Assembly: GCA_944470555.2 (NCBI GenBank)
Contig: OX104127.1
Location: 45,374,934 to 45,438,933, forward strand
DNA from: Heterobilharzia americana
Taxonomy: Eukaryota; Platyhelminthes; Trematoda; Strigeidida; Schistosomatidae
Reading direction: 5' to 3'
DNA: 64,000 bases
The position numbers and the translations under genes are program-made. Below, one piece after another: positions 1 through 11,965 of the stretch (its first letter is position 1; the number at the start of each line of letters is the position of its first letter). Below the pieces are notes generated by a model. The model saw nothing but the letters and a program-made list of their open reading frames with translations, made no database searches and was not told the DNA's origin.

Positions 1-300
1 GATTTCACTGTACCACAGTTGCTAACTTCTGTCAGTTCGTAGCATGGCACGACTATCCACTATCATCTTCATTTGGCACTCGTTTCACAGGAGACTGGTT
101 GAAAGTTTGTTGAAAGTTGTCGATAGAATTTGGTCAACACTCAGACATTATGAAATTGTCTGCCTTCCAGCTGCCAGTCATTGCGCGGACTGGCACATGC
201 CATATTACTCCCATGTTTATGCTAATGTATTGTTAACTATGGAAATAAGAATTTCTGTCTACTACAAACTGAATAAACGCGTACATCGAGTGTACGGAGC
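1..300 (-). repeat. degenerate SINE leader fragment
   Basis: Bases about 10-130, read on the minus strand, resemble the leader found upstream of the family B hammerhead SINEs near 6190-6260 and 24890-24930 (a GTGaATTGACAGAAGTtGgAA-like block). The copy is badly decayed and nothing else is recognisable here. The open frame at 44-304 has no family resemblance and overlaps this repeat. Confidence 0.35.
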
Positions 301-1640
301 ATAGTGTACACTTCAGTTCAGTATTGATCAATGGAGATGATTCTGTTTGGATCATTTCGGAATATACTGAACATCAGCATACACGGGTTTCTACAAAATG
401 TGTCGGAAAGTATTGTGACTAACTTTGATGGAAGATATGTATGTTTTGGATGGAATTCCTAATGAAAATCGCATATTTGGGGACTCAACTATTCTTTGGT
501 ACGTACTACTGACAGTAGAACCAGTGGTTGAAGATGAACTTCACCAATGAACCAATCAGTTAGACGACACTAAGCTAACTGAGATGGTCTAAACACTAGA
601 CGGAGATTTTCTTCTCTTATCACCATGTTCCTAAGCAATTCGCCTGAACTGAGTAGGCTCATACATGTGAGTTATCCAGACTACCGAGCATTGAGACTTA
701 ATTAGAGGATTTTCGACTTTATAATTCCAGAGTACAGTACAGTACATTTGACTTTTGAAAATTCGCTGTGATTTACTTCGGTAGTCTGTGTTTTCAGATC
801 ACGATGCACTGTCTATCTAATCCTTGACCACTTCTAAATGGTCAGTCAGTTGTTTCCAGTTAGTCAGGTGACCAGGTGTATTCAGCTGTCTGTTTTTCTC
901 TTCATATTCTTGATGTGATCATTATTGTCAGGCTGGTCATCTTTCGACTAAAGTAGAGTGAAATTAGTTATGAACATGGTGAGTAGAACTGTGTAGTATT
1001 CTGCGAATTATATTATTATCTGATGAATATTCAAGCACTATTCAGGTTTCTGCATAGAAGCCATTTTGCAAGTTGTCGGTCAGTTTCATCTAATATAACT
1101 GGATTTTAAATGTATAAGTGCGTGACACACCCATTAATCTAGATATCTCTAGAATATTTCGCTAACGCGTTGAACTGTTGCACAAAGTCTGCCTACGTAG
1201 TTTATAACGGTCACATGCGTTATTGTGAATCTCTGTAGCAGGAATATTTAGAAGTTGGAAGTGACATTGTTTTGTAAGGGCTACCATCTATCGCTTCATT
1301 GATGACCATCAACATTCTACAATAGAAGTGAATACATAAGATATATAATTCAGTTAAATCACATTTGCATGCATTCTCCGAAAGGTCAAATTCTACCTCG
1401 TATCTTACTTGTCATTGCTATTCAGTAGAATCATCTGCGTTTCAGTTCATCTTTGTTTTTCGGCACCAACCCGACATATTTTAATATTTCTTCTCTCTAT
1501 CTCTTCACATTATTCATTATAAGAGAATGCAAAATATTACTCTGATAAAAAAGAAGCAAGAATAAAATCACGTATTGTTTACTGAACTATACATATTTCT
1601 TTCGCTTGGTATTATATTCAACAATTATCTTTACAGCTGA
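301..1640. other. AT-rich non-coding DNA
   Basis: I see no gene, RNA or clear repeat here. It could be intergenic or part of a long intron. Confidence 0.5.
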
Positions 1641-1644
1641 AGTC

Positions 1645-1690
<46 letters not shown>
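1645..1690. repeat. (AAT)15 microsatellite
   Basis: Uninterrupted AAT units over 46 bp. RTE LINE copies elsewhere in the window end in the same TAA/AAT tail, but no LINE body adjoins this tract. Confidence 0.95.
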
Positions 1691-1691
<1 letters not shown>

Positions 1692-1884
1692 AGTCTGGAT
1701 GCTTAGTAGAACTAAAGGTAAACAAACTGACAATAACAAACTTCTCTTGAATGCAGTCCAATAAACTGCATCATCCAAATCTTGTTTGCTCACATTCGAC
1801 TTTAGCTAAGTCAACCTTCAAGAATATAAAATCTTTTCTGATGTTTCGCACTGTCTTATTGTGGCTTATCTTCACAGTGCACTG

Positions 1885-2135
1885 TGAATACCGTCTACAT
1901 GCGATCCCATGACCTTCAGGTTCCTTGGCGGCCACGTTACCATATCAGCTACTGAGTCAACACCCAGTTTTCCTCATTTTGCTAATTGTGTCAATTCGTG
2001 ATATAACGTGACCTTCATCTAATGCTATCGTTGAGTGGCCGTTCTCTTGTCCAACTCAGTTTTCCTAATAAATCTTCACTTCTCATTGGAACTTCGAGAA
2101 ATCTCATTTCGAAGCATGTTACCAATAAGAGGTCG
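1885..2135 (-). repeat. family B SINE, 5' part (tRNA-like head and leader)
   Basis: On the minus strand the segment reads as a leader related to 6100-6260 (aatgagaagt...), followed by a tRNA-like head with an A-box-like TGACTCAGTAGCTGA and GGCCGCCAAGGAACCTGA. The hammerhead part is missing, so this is a partial copy. Confidence 0.55.
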
Positions 2136-2214
2136 TTATTAGTTCAGTCTACATGTTGGTGTGAATTTGTTGATTTCATGGTGTCCTTCACCATGTTATG
2201 ATGTAATTTGCTTG

Positions 2215-2385
2215 ATGGTGGCTAGCCATTCCATGTGGGATGCGAATTTGGTGTCATTTTGTGGGTGTCGCTTGGACGTACCTTCATCCCTTTGGGTGAT
2301 TTTTTCCCACTGAGAATCGAGCACAGTATTTATTACTTTGAACTCTGGAGCGTTATTCACAGGACTACGGAATCACGAATGCTAC
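2215..2385 (-). repeat. family A SINE remnant
   Basis: The minus strand matches the better-preserved family A copy at 13930-14110 (shared blocks tttttcccact and gagcgttattc on the plus strand). It is decayed and shows no intact ribozyme core. Confidence 0.5.
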
Positions 2386-2759
2386 CCGTTATGCGATGGA
2401 TATCACTTACTATGAATTACGGATGCTTCTATTTTCCTGTTCACTCTTATGCTGGATATATTTGATCGGTCACTTTAGCATATGAGCTGCCTGAACAGAT
2501 CTCAGTATTGCATCTAATTTCGCTTTGATTTTATTTGATTGAAGACTAGACGAGACGTACGTCATGGATTCCTCTGTTATTTACCACCAAGCAAATAAGA
2601 CAATGTACTTTATTTTCATTTAGAATTAAATTTCAGATTGGTATTTATTATGTACTTACGTCATTTGGAGATACATTTGAAAACTGTGAACCCTGGATAG
2701 CTGCTTCTTCCGAGTATGACGTTCTCCAAAGGTGCGCACCCATCACCCCACTGTGTCAG

Positions 2760-2830
2760 GGATTAAACCTAGGATTTTCAGGTTTCACGGCCAGTAAGTT
2801 ACCACTGAACCACTGAGTCAAAATCAAATG
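2760..2830 (-). repeat. tRNA-like SINE head
   Basis: The minus strand starts TGACTCAGTGGTTCAGTGG (A-box-like) and continues into GGCCGTGAAACCTGA and GGTTTAATCCC (decayed B box). Only the head is present. Confidence 0.55.
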
Positions 2831-2849
2831 GTGCATATTCCCAACTTCT

Positions 2850-3085
2850 GTCAGTTCAAGACATAGCATGACCGTCACTCAGTGTCATCGTTGATTTGTC
2901 CACAGGTCCACCAGTCATGAAGTCTAATTGGAACTTCGAGATTCAATCTCCGGAGGGCGGGTTCATGGTGCGCACTGCTGAGGAATCCCATACTAGGACG
3001 AACAAGTTATCCAGTGCCCTCAGGTTTCTATTTTTCTCCAACTGATGTCAGTTTATGACGAATACTAACTTGAAATCAATAAATC
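2850..3085 (+). repeat. family B hammerhead SINE copy
   Basis: The copy has a leader trace, a decayed B-box region (gattcaatctccggaggg) and a hammerhead-like segment at 2973-3015. The family tail CAACTGATGTCAGTttatga follows. Helix I (CACTG/CAGTG), CTGAGGA and the helix II loop CATACTA are kept. GAAA has become GAAC and the cleavage triplet GTC has become ATC, so self-cleavage is unlikely. Confidence 0.7.
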
Positions 3086-3089
3086 CTTA

Positions 3090-4555
3090 CAAACCCTTCC
3101 CTAAATTAAAGTTTTCCCCAATAAACTGAAAAGTCCCTCTTCTGCACTTTGAGCTACCGAAAGTTACTCTGAGAAAAAGTCAGCATAAAATTATTTCCTA
3201 ATCATAATGAATGTATAGTGATTTCATTAATAAAGAGAAGTGGATATCGTTTGGTTAATTATACCATCCAAGAGTAAATTTGATTACCTTAGATATATTC
3301 TAACTTGTTATTTTGCTCAGATGATACATACTCATTGTGTGTTGACTAAAAATGCATTCCACTTATGAAAAAACAGACATTGATGCAGAGACAAACAAAT
3401 GATAGCTGAAAAAAATATACCTACCTTGTTCACTAACTTTTGTTTTAACCAGCTAATTTCATAAATTCCTTGAGAACCAAGGACATCAAATGTGCATAGT
3501 GAAAATAAATAATTCTCAATAAAACAATTGCTTTACATAGGAAATAACACAACTGCATTAGATGCGTGTAGATAAAAGTTGGAAAATTGTGTGTACTTGC
3601 ATTTCATATTAGTTATTAGCACTAACAAGTAAGCCAAAGTCACACCTTATCCATCAGTTTTATAGATTGAAGCAATACTTCTAGGTTGGATGGTTTTCAT
3701 CTTTAATTTGTTCTGAAAATTTGAATTTCGCTGTCATAAATAGACTACCTACTACTAAATTCAGACAAGTTTATTCGTACACTAGAATATTCAGCAACTC
3801 TGCTTCTTTCCATCTCTAAATTATCAAGTACGTAGATTTGATTTGACACCAAAGACTGAAGAATTGAAATAATGTATATACTGATATCTCCATAAATAAA
3901 TGCTTGAACAGTAAATTTTAGAGTTCGATTAACTAGTCAGTCGATCACTAGGAAGATAAAATGGGTGTAAAAAAAAGTCTGTTTTAGATTTCTCTGCATA
4001 CGAAAAACATATCTACCTGTTTACATCAACAGGTTACTTTGACAGTTTGAAAGAATTCTAGGAGAATGTTTTCATTAGTTTTTACCAACTCATTCTACCA
4101 AACAGTTATAGTCATGTGATATATTGATAAATCTTACATAATCTGACTGGTTCTGAATGCTTCTAGTAATTTGTAAATTTTCGAACAGTCTAGGGATCAA
4201 ATATCAGGCACTGTAACAATAACTGCACTTGTTACTTTTGCGTTAACTTACCCGAGAGCATTACCTTTACTACGGAGTTTTGCAGTTAAGTAAAGTTCTT
4301 TTTACTTTTTAAACATACAATGCCATATCACATAGTTCACAAACTATTTGTGATGCTTTTGACCCCAGTTAACACTCGTCAGCTTCAATAATCCTTGAGA
4401 AAATATTACTACATTTATTCATTCAGTCTTTTTTTGTAGTGAAACTAAATGAAAAATACTGGAAAAACAGGTTAAATAGTTCCAGCTTTTGATAACTAGT
4501 TTTTCTACTTAACATTATATCTTAGAATGGATATATCTAATACTCATGAAATTCA
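3090..4555. other. AT-rich non-coding DNA
   Basis: No coding potential, RNA gene or recognisable repeat was found on either strand. Confidence 0.5.
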
Positions 4556-4559
4556 TTGA

Positions 4560-4880
4560 CTGATCACCGGAGACCAAGTGACCTCAAGTTGTCCAGTCCT
4601 GAGTGCTGAGCGAATTCTACGTATCATTTTCTTATGTGGTCACCTACTTAGGAGACTCTTATTGCGCTGCAAATTCGATAAATGTTAGTTGGTTGGAAGT
4701 AATCAGTAGGCTGTCCTGGATCTAGGTTTCTTGTTTGATGTCACTTGAGTTCGAATCTCAAAGGGACATCAGTTTCTTCGAGGTTGCAGATTCGCCTTCC
4801 TGACGACTGCCAACAAGCATGAAACCTAGGTCCAGAGATTCCTCCCGATTGCCTGCAACCAGCCAACATCTATCCGAGTC
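4560..4880 (+). repeat. family C hammerhead SINE, partly palindromic
   Basis: A B-box-like GAGTTCGAATCTC lies at about 4750. It is followed by a hammerhead-like segment at 4800-4835: CTGACGA, TGCCAACAAGCA, TGAAA, CCTAGG, TC. To its left, about 4714-4745, lies an inverted copy of the 3' part of the same motif (cctggatctaggtttcttgt), so the ribozyme region is duplicated head to head. CGAAA has become TGAAA. Confidence 0.6.
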
Positions 4881-5010
4881 CACCACGATGGTAATCCTGC
4901 TAGCTTTGTGTCAATACTACATAATGATTGACAGAATTCTATCAGCACCAAGGACTAGACAACATGAGATTGGTTGCTTTTCAGTGACCAATCAATGTAG
5001 GTTGAAATAC

Positions 5011-5014
<4 letters not shown>

Positions 5015-5082
<68 letters not shown>
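5015..5082. repeat. (TA)34 microsatellite
   Basis: A perfect 68-bp TA run. Confidence 0.97.
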
Positions 5083-5083
<1 letters not shown>

Positions 5084-5539
5084 TCCCAATGAAGAAAGTT
5101 GATATTAAAAGGTGACCAGTCTACACATTACAGGGATTGAACTGGAAGATCTTTCTACGCGTATATTTGAATAGATTTTCCGCATGGCAACTGAGCATAC
5201 CACACAATTACTTCCTCAGTTCCTGATTCTCTTCCTTCTCAAAGTAGTCATAGATTAGAAGATTATGAAATGAGCTTAATTCGCTTATACTTATTTTTAT
5301 ACGTGAATAAACAACTTCTCCTTCTAACATGTTGCTTCAAGTCCCGTTGCATAACTGGTGTTCTCCTGTTAGTTGGAACCTGAAATATTCATTAGTGAAG
5401 TCAGCAAACTAACCACTTAGTTAACCAGAGCATTACTGACCCTTGTAGCGCTGGATCGACCATTCTTATTAGTCACAACTAGGTAACCGATGTAGTTATT
5501 TGTTTCTTAGTGCTTGGTACTAATCAACGTCTATAGACC

Positions 5540-5725
5540 ACGTCCTGAATAGTTCAGTGAGTACTTCAGAACTGAATGATACAGGTTGGAATCATTGAGA
5601 GAATACCAGTTTTCTCATGGTTACATAAACACCTTTCTAATGAGTGCGAACAACCACGAAACCTGGACCGAGTAGTGCCTTCTGCAGATTGATTCCCAAC
5701 ACCCAACCTTAAAATCTGCTTCACT
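5540..5725 (+). repeat. family C hammerhead SINE copy, degraded
   Basis: It contains a tRNA-like trace (GGTTGGAATCAT, decayed B box) and then aATGAGTGCgAACAaccACGAAACCTGG, recognisable as the family C ribozyme core. The CTG of CTGATGA is lost and helix II is disrupted. Confidence 0.55.
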
Positions 5726-5895
5726 ACCCTATCGCACCAATTAACTTAATTGTCAAATTGAGAAAAGTAACTGATAAACTTTGACCAGTCCTTAGCATTA
5801 TCGACTAGATGACTAGATCAGCTATGCTTCCGTGACTTTTCATGTACTTATAGTTTATTTACAGTTCGGATTTTGCCAGCTGTTCCTTAACTTGG

Positions 5896-6036
5896 TATTC
5901 GCCATGGATGGACATCAGTTGGAAAGACACTGGAAACCTGGGACCAGTGACGACCGTTTCATCTTAGTTTGGGACTCCTCAACAGTGCTCCCAAGTTTCC
6001 AAAGTTTCTCCAACTGATATCCGTCCATGATGAATA
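5896..6036. repeat. palindrome centred on a family B hammerhead
   Basis: Bases 5896-5950 and 5981-6036 are inverted copies of each other (roughly 80% by eye). Both derive from the family B tail around CATCAGTTGGA / TCCAACTGAT. The 30-base centre, read on the minus strand, is a hammerhead: TTGAGGAG, TCCCAAACTAAGA, TGAAAC. The first core C has become T and helix II is weakened, so the ribozyme is probably dead, but the long hairpin remains. Confidence 0.75.
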
Positions 6037-6099
6037 TCAACTTAAAATCAACAAACATTCCCCTCAAGCCTCCAAATTCAATTAATCTGGCGCTCATCG

Positions 6100-6450
6100 G
6101 TGACTAGCTTCGAGAGGGGATTCCGGAAGTTCCAATGAGAAGTCGTGACTATTAGAGCCAACCAAGTAGAACATGAAGATAGTTACTCAGAGACGGTATT
6201 GGATGGAGGTTACACTGTATCGTGCATTGACAGAAGTAGGAACTACGAACCATTGGATTCCGACTAGTGTCCAGCTCAATAGTAACGTGCTGACCACGGA
6301 ACATTAATGTCCTGGATTCGATCCCTAAAGGGCGGATTCATGGATGCGCACTGTTGATGAGTCCCGTACTAGGACGAAACAGCTGTTCAGCCCTCCTAGG
6401 TTTACAGTGTTCCTCTAACTGACATCAGTCCATGATGAATACCAATTTAT
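6100..6450 (+). repeat. family B hammerhead SINE, near-complete
   Basis: The modules in order are: leader (aatgagaagtcgtgac ... attgacagaagtagg), tRNA-like head with a B box GGATTCGATCCC at about 6314, the hammerhead at 6349-6390, and the tail CTAACTGACATCAGTCCATG. It lies directly downstream of the palindrome at 5896-6036, whose tail runs into this leader, so two ribozyme regions stand about 400 bp apart. Confidence 0.75.
6349..6390 (+). ncRNA. hammerhead ribozyme-like motif, family B
   Basis: In order: helix I strand GCACTG; core TTGATGAG; helix II TCC-CGTACTA-GGA; CGAAA; helix III hexamer CAGCTG overlapping the cleavage triplet (GTT); then CAGCC. GAAA and helix II are intact. The first core base is T instead of C and helix I pairs only partly. 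Sm-alpha hammerheads are known schistosome self-cleaving RNAs; activity of this copy is doubtful. Confidence 0.7.
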
Positions 6451-7745
6451 TATGAACTCATCGTTGATACATCAGATGAACTCTGTTAGTGACAATTTAA
6501 GACGAGTGGACTGTTCAAGTTTTAGCGCAAAAATAAGGTGATAACTACTACTGCCAATGACTGACTGAAAGGTTTCCGAATGCATAAGAGCATCAGCGAT
6601 GTGCTAATCTGCTTTCTGTATAAATGCACACAACCATTTTATGACTTATCATTGATATATGATGGCTTTACGCTAACTACTTCAACTTTCTATAAGCCGT
6701 GAAGGAATTCAGAGGATCATATCCATTTTCTAGAAATATTCACTACTACTCATATCCACTACTGAAATGTTTTACGTTTACTTTTTTTGGCTAAAGTATT
6801 TAATCCTAATATTAGTGACTGTTTATCTTACACGTAGAATAATCTCCTTGTTGTTGATAATGGCTGAAGTATTCTTAGTTGAGAAGGTATATCCTAAAAA
6901 TGGCATAGAAACTGTAAAACAACAGTTGATGAATTACAACTCGGCTGCTCTACTAGACGAACTGTGAATTTTAACTACCGACGAGACCACACTAGTTAAC
7001 GATTGTTATCATTGTTGTTCGGTCACATTCTTCTTCTAGCCAGTTCTATCCGTGGTACTAAATCTAACTGAGCGACTAATGGGAAGATTTAAAACCAGTT
7101 GTGTATGCCTCATGTACATAACAGATGAATCTCATAGCCTAGCCAATAAAACACAGAGTTATTAGCTCAGATGCTGGGGATTCAAAAACTGTTGTGAAAA
7201 AGACTATTTTTTTCCCCCTTACTTACCACTCGGAATCATTATGGGTTCGTTGAGTAATAATCTCGGATCTGATAAGAGTAAGCTACTTTCTACAATGAAG
7301 TAACATGTCATGCTCACTTTTCCTAACGTTACTACAATCCTATCAAGTTTTGACAGAATTCTTATGTTAATACCAAAACTGCAGACAATTTTACGCACCA
7401 GCTGAACATTTTGCCGATTTGCCAGAATAAAAATACTTGACTAAGTCAACCTGTTCAGCTAAAGTTTCGTGACGGGAAACCTTCAGGACAGCAAATCGGG
7501 TTGGAGATGATTTATTCAAGCTACTGGTTACGTCCATTTACTGTGTTATTGACGCTACGTAAACCTTTGATAAAATTTGTTGGAGAAGGTAATATAATTG
7601 AAATAGATAAATATCTTCTTCGGAAATGCAAATATAGCCTAGATAGATAACTTGAACAAGACTGGGTAAGTTACAACCTACCCAATGTATGTATACATAC
7701 ACTTGTCTTGGCAAAACGTAGATTCTTGGTATATACTGCAGAAAT
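6451..7745. other. non-coding DNA
   Basis: No supported gene. The short hydrophobic open frame at 6767-6967 resembles nothing I know and was not called. Confidence 0.45.
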
Positions 7746-7991
7746 ATGAAGGAAGGACATTTTAAATGGATAAAGAATATATCAGAAATATCTACCGTAG
7801 CAGTTTTGCGTATCTCAATTTACACAGTCGCTTGGAAGTCATGCATGCCTTTATATGAAACAGGTAACCCCCATCAAGCTATTGGTCACAAGAGGAACTT
7901 CATTTATCGGACAACTGGAGTGCACACAAACAACTTTGAAAATACATGGAGGCGTCTAACAAAGTTCTTAAGACCTTTATTGGAATCATGA
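7746..7991 (+). pseudogene. Merlin-like (IS1016/ISXO2-type) DDE transposase fragment
   Basis: The 81-residue frame resembles the C-terminal end of Merlin transposases. It has the AWKSC stretch near residue 30 (where the family has D-x-W-x-A/S-Y), then NPHQAIGHKRNF, then TGVHTNNFENTWRRLTKFL near residues 57-75. The last matches the family pattern (T)G-x-HT-x-x-I-E-x-x-W-x-x-L-K around the final catalytic acidic residue, here E64 or so. Only the last third of a usual protein of about 250-300 residues is visible, no terminal inverted repeats were found, and the first catalytic residues are absent. Merlin elements are known from schistosomes. This is a short motif match made by eye; chance or another DDE family remains possible. 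Confidence 0.5.
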
Positions 7992-8074
7992 CGTAATTGG
8001 TGTCAATGCAGACAGTGGTATGGTTTCAATGATATCTCATGTGAAACAGATTAGTTAATCCCCAGGTTGGCATT

Positions 8075-8170
8075 CATCATAGATTGACATCAGTTGTAGA
8101 AACATTGGAAGCCTGAGAGCACTGGACATCTGTTTCGTTCTAGTATATGACTCCTCATCAGCTGTAAATA
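8075..8170 (-). repeat. family B hammerhead SINE fragment
   Basis: The minus strand reads GCTGATGAGGAGTCA, TATACTAGAACGAAACAG, ATGTCCAGTGCTC and continues into the tail TACAACTGATGTCAATC. CTGATGA and CGAAA are present but helix II carries an extra triplet, so folding is uncertain. Confidence 0.65.
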
Positions 8171-9095
8171 AAGTACCACTTTGCTTAATCATTCTTCGTC
8201 CTTCATATTCCTGATTCTGATTGGTCAGTGCTTACTTGAACGTGATTCGTCGTCACTAAAGTTTAGTTGAATCCTCATCCTTTTATGTAAAAGACACAAT
8301 ACCAATTAATATTACAGTTTCAGACCGGGAACCATAAACTGATTACATGTAAGTGAATCGAATTTCTTCAAAAACTATTCTTGACTGAGTTCTAATGGAT
8401 AATCGAAGTTGTATTTTAATCAAGTCAGTTGACTTGTATCATCGAATTCATGTATACTATATTTTAACCTTGTGTGTAACTAGTTAATGGAGTTCACATA
8501 TTGCAACATCACTTTGAAATGAAGGGAAAAGCATTCATCCTATTTGGTACTGCTTGCCTGGATGCACCATTATATCCAAGTGCGTAAGAGATTCCACTGA
8601 TAGACGCAATCCATCCTTAATATTCAACTGTACCCAATGAACAAAGAGTTGCCATCGTAACTCAGCAATCTAGTTGATCTCGTTTTGATGTTTGAACTGA
8701 TAGGTACTGGGCTGGAGTCTTAACGGGGACAGCAATACTCTTTGATAAGCAAGTAAATTCAAACGACGAGTCCTAGGTATTAGGAAATTTCTAGTCGATA
8801 CTCACCCAGTATATCAGAAAGCATACATACATACAATCCTCTCACAAAATTAACTTTTAAGAGTTAAAAATTCAACAAACCATAAAAAGATAGATATGAA
8901 ACGCTTATAAATAAGTAAATTTTGATTGACATTAGGGGAATAAATAATCGTGAGAAAATTAATTTCGAAATAAAAGATCTTCGACCGGTTAACAAACATC
9001 AAGAATGGTTGCTAAACCAAAAATGTAACTATTTATTCTATTTCCCCTAATTGAAATATGAATTGTAGTTACAATCATAGATTACAGAAGATACA
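8171..9095. other. non-coding DNA with weak SINE-tail traces
   Basis: Around 8550-8600 and 8690-8810 there are faint similarities to family A SINE tail and ribozyme segments (cgacgagtcctaggtattagga). There is no gene. Confidence 0.4.
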
Positions 9096-9099
9096 GGAA

Positions 9100-9388
9100 A
9101 CATCGATGCATCCTCATAGGAGCTCACAAACCAACAACGACAAACCATTTCGCTCAAATTAACAAGGCGATAATACAAGCGGGAATAGTGAAACTATGCC
9201 TCTCGCACAACAAGTGATCCTTGAAACTCAGTGTTCGAGTGGATAAAGCTCTGGCGTTTAAAGAGATAAGTCCTGAGTTCGAGTCCAAGTAGGAAAAATA
9301 TCGCTAAATCCAAGACATGAATTCAGCCAAACAGTTTAAAACAGCAAGCGAAGCGCAGCCAAACCAGCACCCAAAACGCTGTGGCAGA
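9100..9388 (+). repeat. family A SINE tail followed by a tRNA-like head
   Basis: Bases 9100-9200 match the family A tail (ATAGGAGCTCAcaaaCCAA, then gataatacaagcgggaa). Bases 9235-9290 form a tRNA-like head with B box GAGTTCGAGTCC. The following 100 bases lead directly into the (CTA)n array, so the array sits just 3' of a retroposed sequence. Confidence 0.55.
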
Positions 9389-10755
<1,367 letters not shown>

Positions 10756-11280
10756 TTGGCTTTTTTCTCCACAGTAATGTTTTTTCATCAACGTGATTTT
10801 ATAATTTGGGATGAAATCGGTTTTTGTAGCAGTATTTATATGAATGGTTTACTAGGGACTTGTTTTCAATCTTTTGCAACTTCATTTACGAGACCTAACT
10901 GTTAACCATATATACTTTGTTATTGCTCATCAAGATTTTCTCTCGGCCATTAATACAAATAATTCTTCTTGTTCTATTACACTGTCGAAAGTGGCACCAA
11001 GTCAACATAAATTATGAGTATTTATTATACAAGCCCACATCCTTTTCGCTGACGTTTACTTTCTTGTATTATTTATTATCAGTTCTTGGCGTTTGGTTTG
11101 GAAACCATTGTGATATTGCCATAACAACTATACTGGTTATTGCATTTTAGGAACATTATGGACTTTGTGACTTCAAATGAAAGTAATTCTTCCCTAAGTT
11201 AGTTCCATACGTCATCTAGCAGTTTGTAAGGCAAATTGTTTGTCTTTATTCAATACTCTGCAATCTATTTAGTTTAGCTG
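10756..11280. other. non-coding DNA
   Basis: No supported feature. Confidence 0.4.
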
Positions 11281-11284
11281 ATTT

Positions 11285-11375
11285 CGACCAAAATGGAAGT
11301 GATGATTCTGCGCACCGACAAGGAATCCCACATTAGAATGAAACAGCTGTCCACTACTGGTTGGTGTTGAATGAA
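11285..11375 (+). repeat. degraded family B hammerhead segment
   Basis: Bases about 11311-11360 carry GCGCACcGaCaAGGAaTCCC, aCATtAgaAtGAAACAGCTGTCC. The ordering matches the family B ribozyme, but CTGAGGA and helix II are mutated. It lies just upstream of a PLE endonuclease remnant. Confidence 0.5.
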
Positions 11376-11394
11376 ACAATACTGCACAGCCCAC

Positions 11395-11780
11395 CTAAAT
11401 GATCACGTCACATCTCATTATGTTTACCAGTTTGCGTGTGTGTGTGGCCACACATACATAGGGAGGAGTGATCGATTCATGCAGTTGAGGGTGGGAGAGC
11501 TGGTACCTAAAGAGCTTTAAGAACAGATGGAGTGTGGGTCTTTGATAAGCGCAGGTGGGAGAGACGACCCCTTTCATCTATAGCCAAACATATTATCAAC
11601 AAATAAAGAACCTACATCAAGCGGGGTGTCCTGCCAACTGACTCCCACCATCTAACACGAGACTACAATGCAGCACAGAATCGCATCACTTCGCTTAGTG
11701 ACCACATTCCAAGCTTTATCGATAGACTCCGATCAGTGCTGAGCACTAAGAACTAGACAGACACATATGTCCAGCTGGAG
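11395..11780 (+). pseudogene. Penelope-like element GIY-YIG endonuclease remnant
   Basis: Starting near 11400, the plus strand encodes YVYQFACVCGHTYIGRSDR, the YQF-C-C-YIGR signature of PLE GIY-YIG domains. It continues with stops into further family-like residues. The reverse transcriptase part is missing. PLEs use this domain to nick target DNA for reverse transcription. Decayed, 3' fragment only. Confidence 0.7.
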
Positions 11781-11789
11781 TACATAATC

Positions 11790-11965
11790 TAGTCACACAA
11801 GGGGGTCAGTCATGGCCTGAATTACTTACTTGTCAATTCTCTGACTTGAGAACTCAGCGGTGAGGGTTTGGGGCACCTAAGGAACATGAAGATCCTGATG
11901 ACCGCTTTCTGATGAGTGCCAACAGGCACGAAAACTAGGCAGGACAGGGCTTTTTGTAGATTAAC
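11790..11965 (+). repeat. family C hammerhead repeat
   Basis: It follows the PLE remnant without a clear break. It contains the best family C ribozyme core in the window (11909-11934), with a downstream tail (gggctttttgtagattaaccc) like the copies at 4836-4870 and 5685-5720. Confidence 0.6.
11909..11934 (+). ncRNA. hammerhead ribozyme core, family C, all core bases intact
   Basis: CTGATGAG, then a perfect helix II (TGCC-AACA-GGCA), then CGAAA. Downstream is aCTAGG, the decayed helix III hexamer (CCTAGG in the copy at 4830). The cleavage triplet expected after it is GGC rather than an NUH triplet, so this copy probably folds but does not cut. Confidence 0.65.

Noticed and set aside
44..304. 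86-residue open frame at the window start
   Set aside because: It overlaps a SINE leader fragment and has no family-like motif.
4819..5115. 98-residue frame ending in an Ile-Tyr run
   Set aside because: It crosses a family C SINE and the (TA)n tract.
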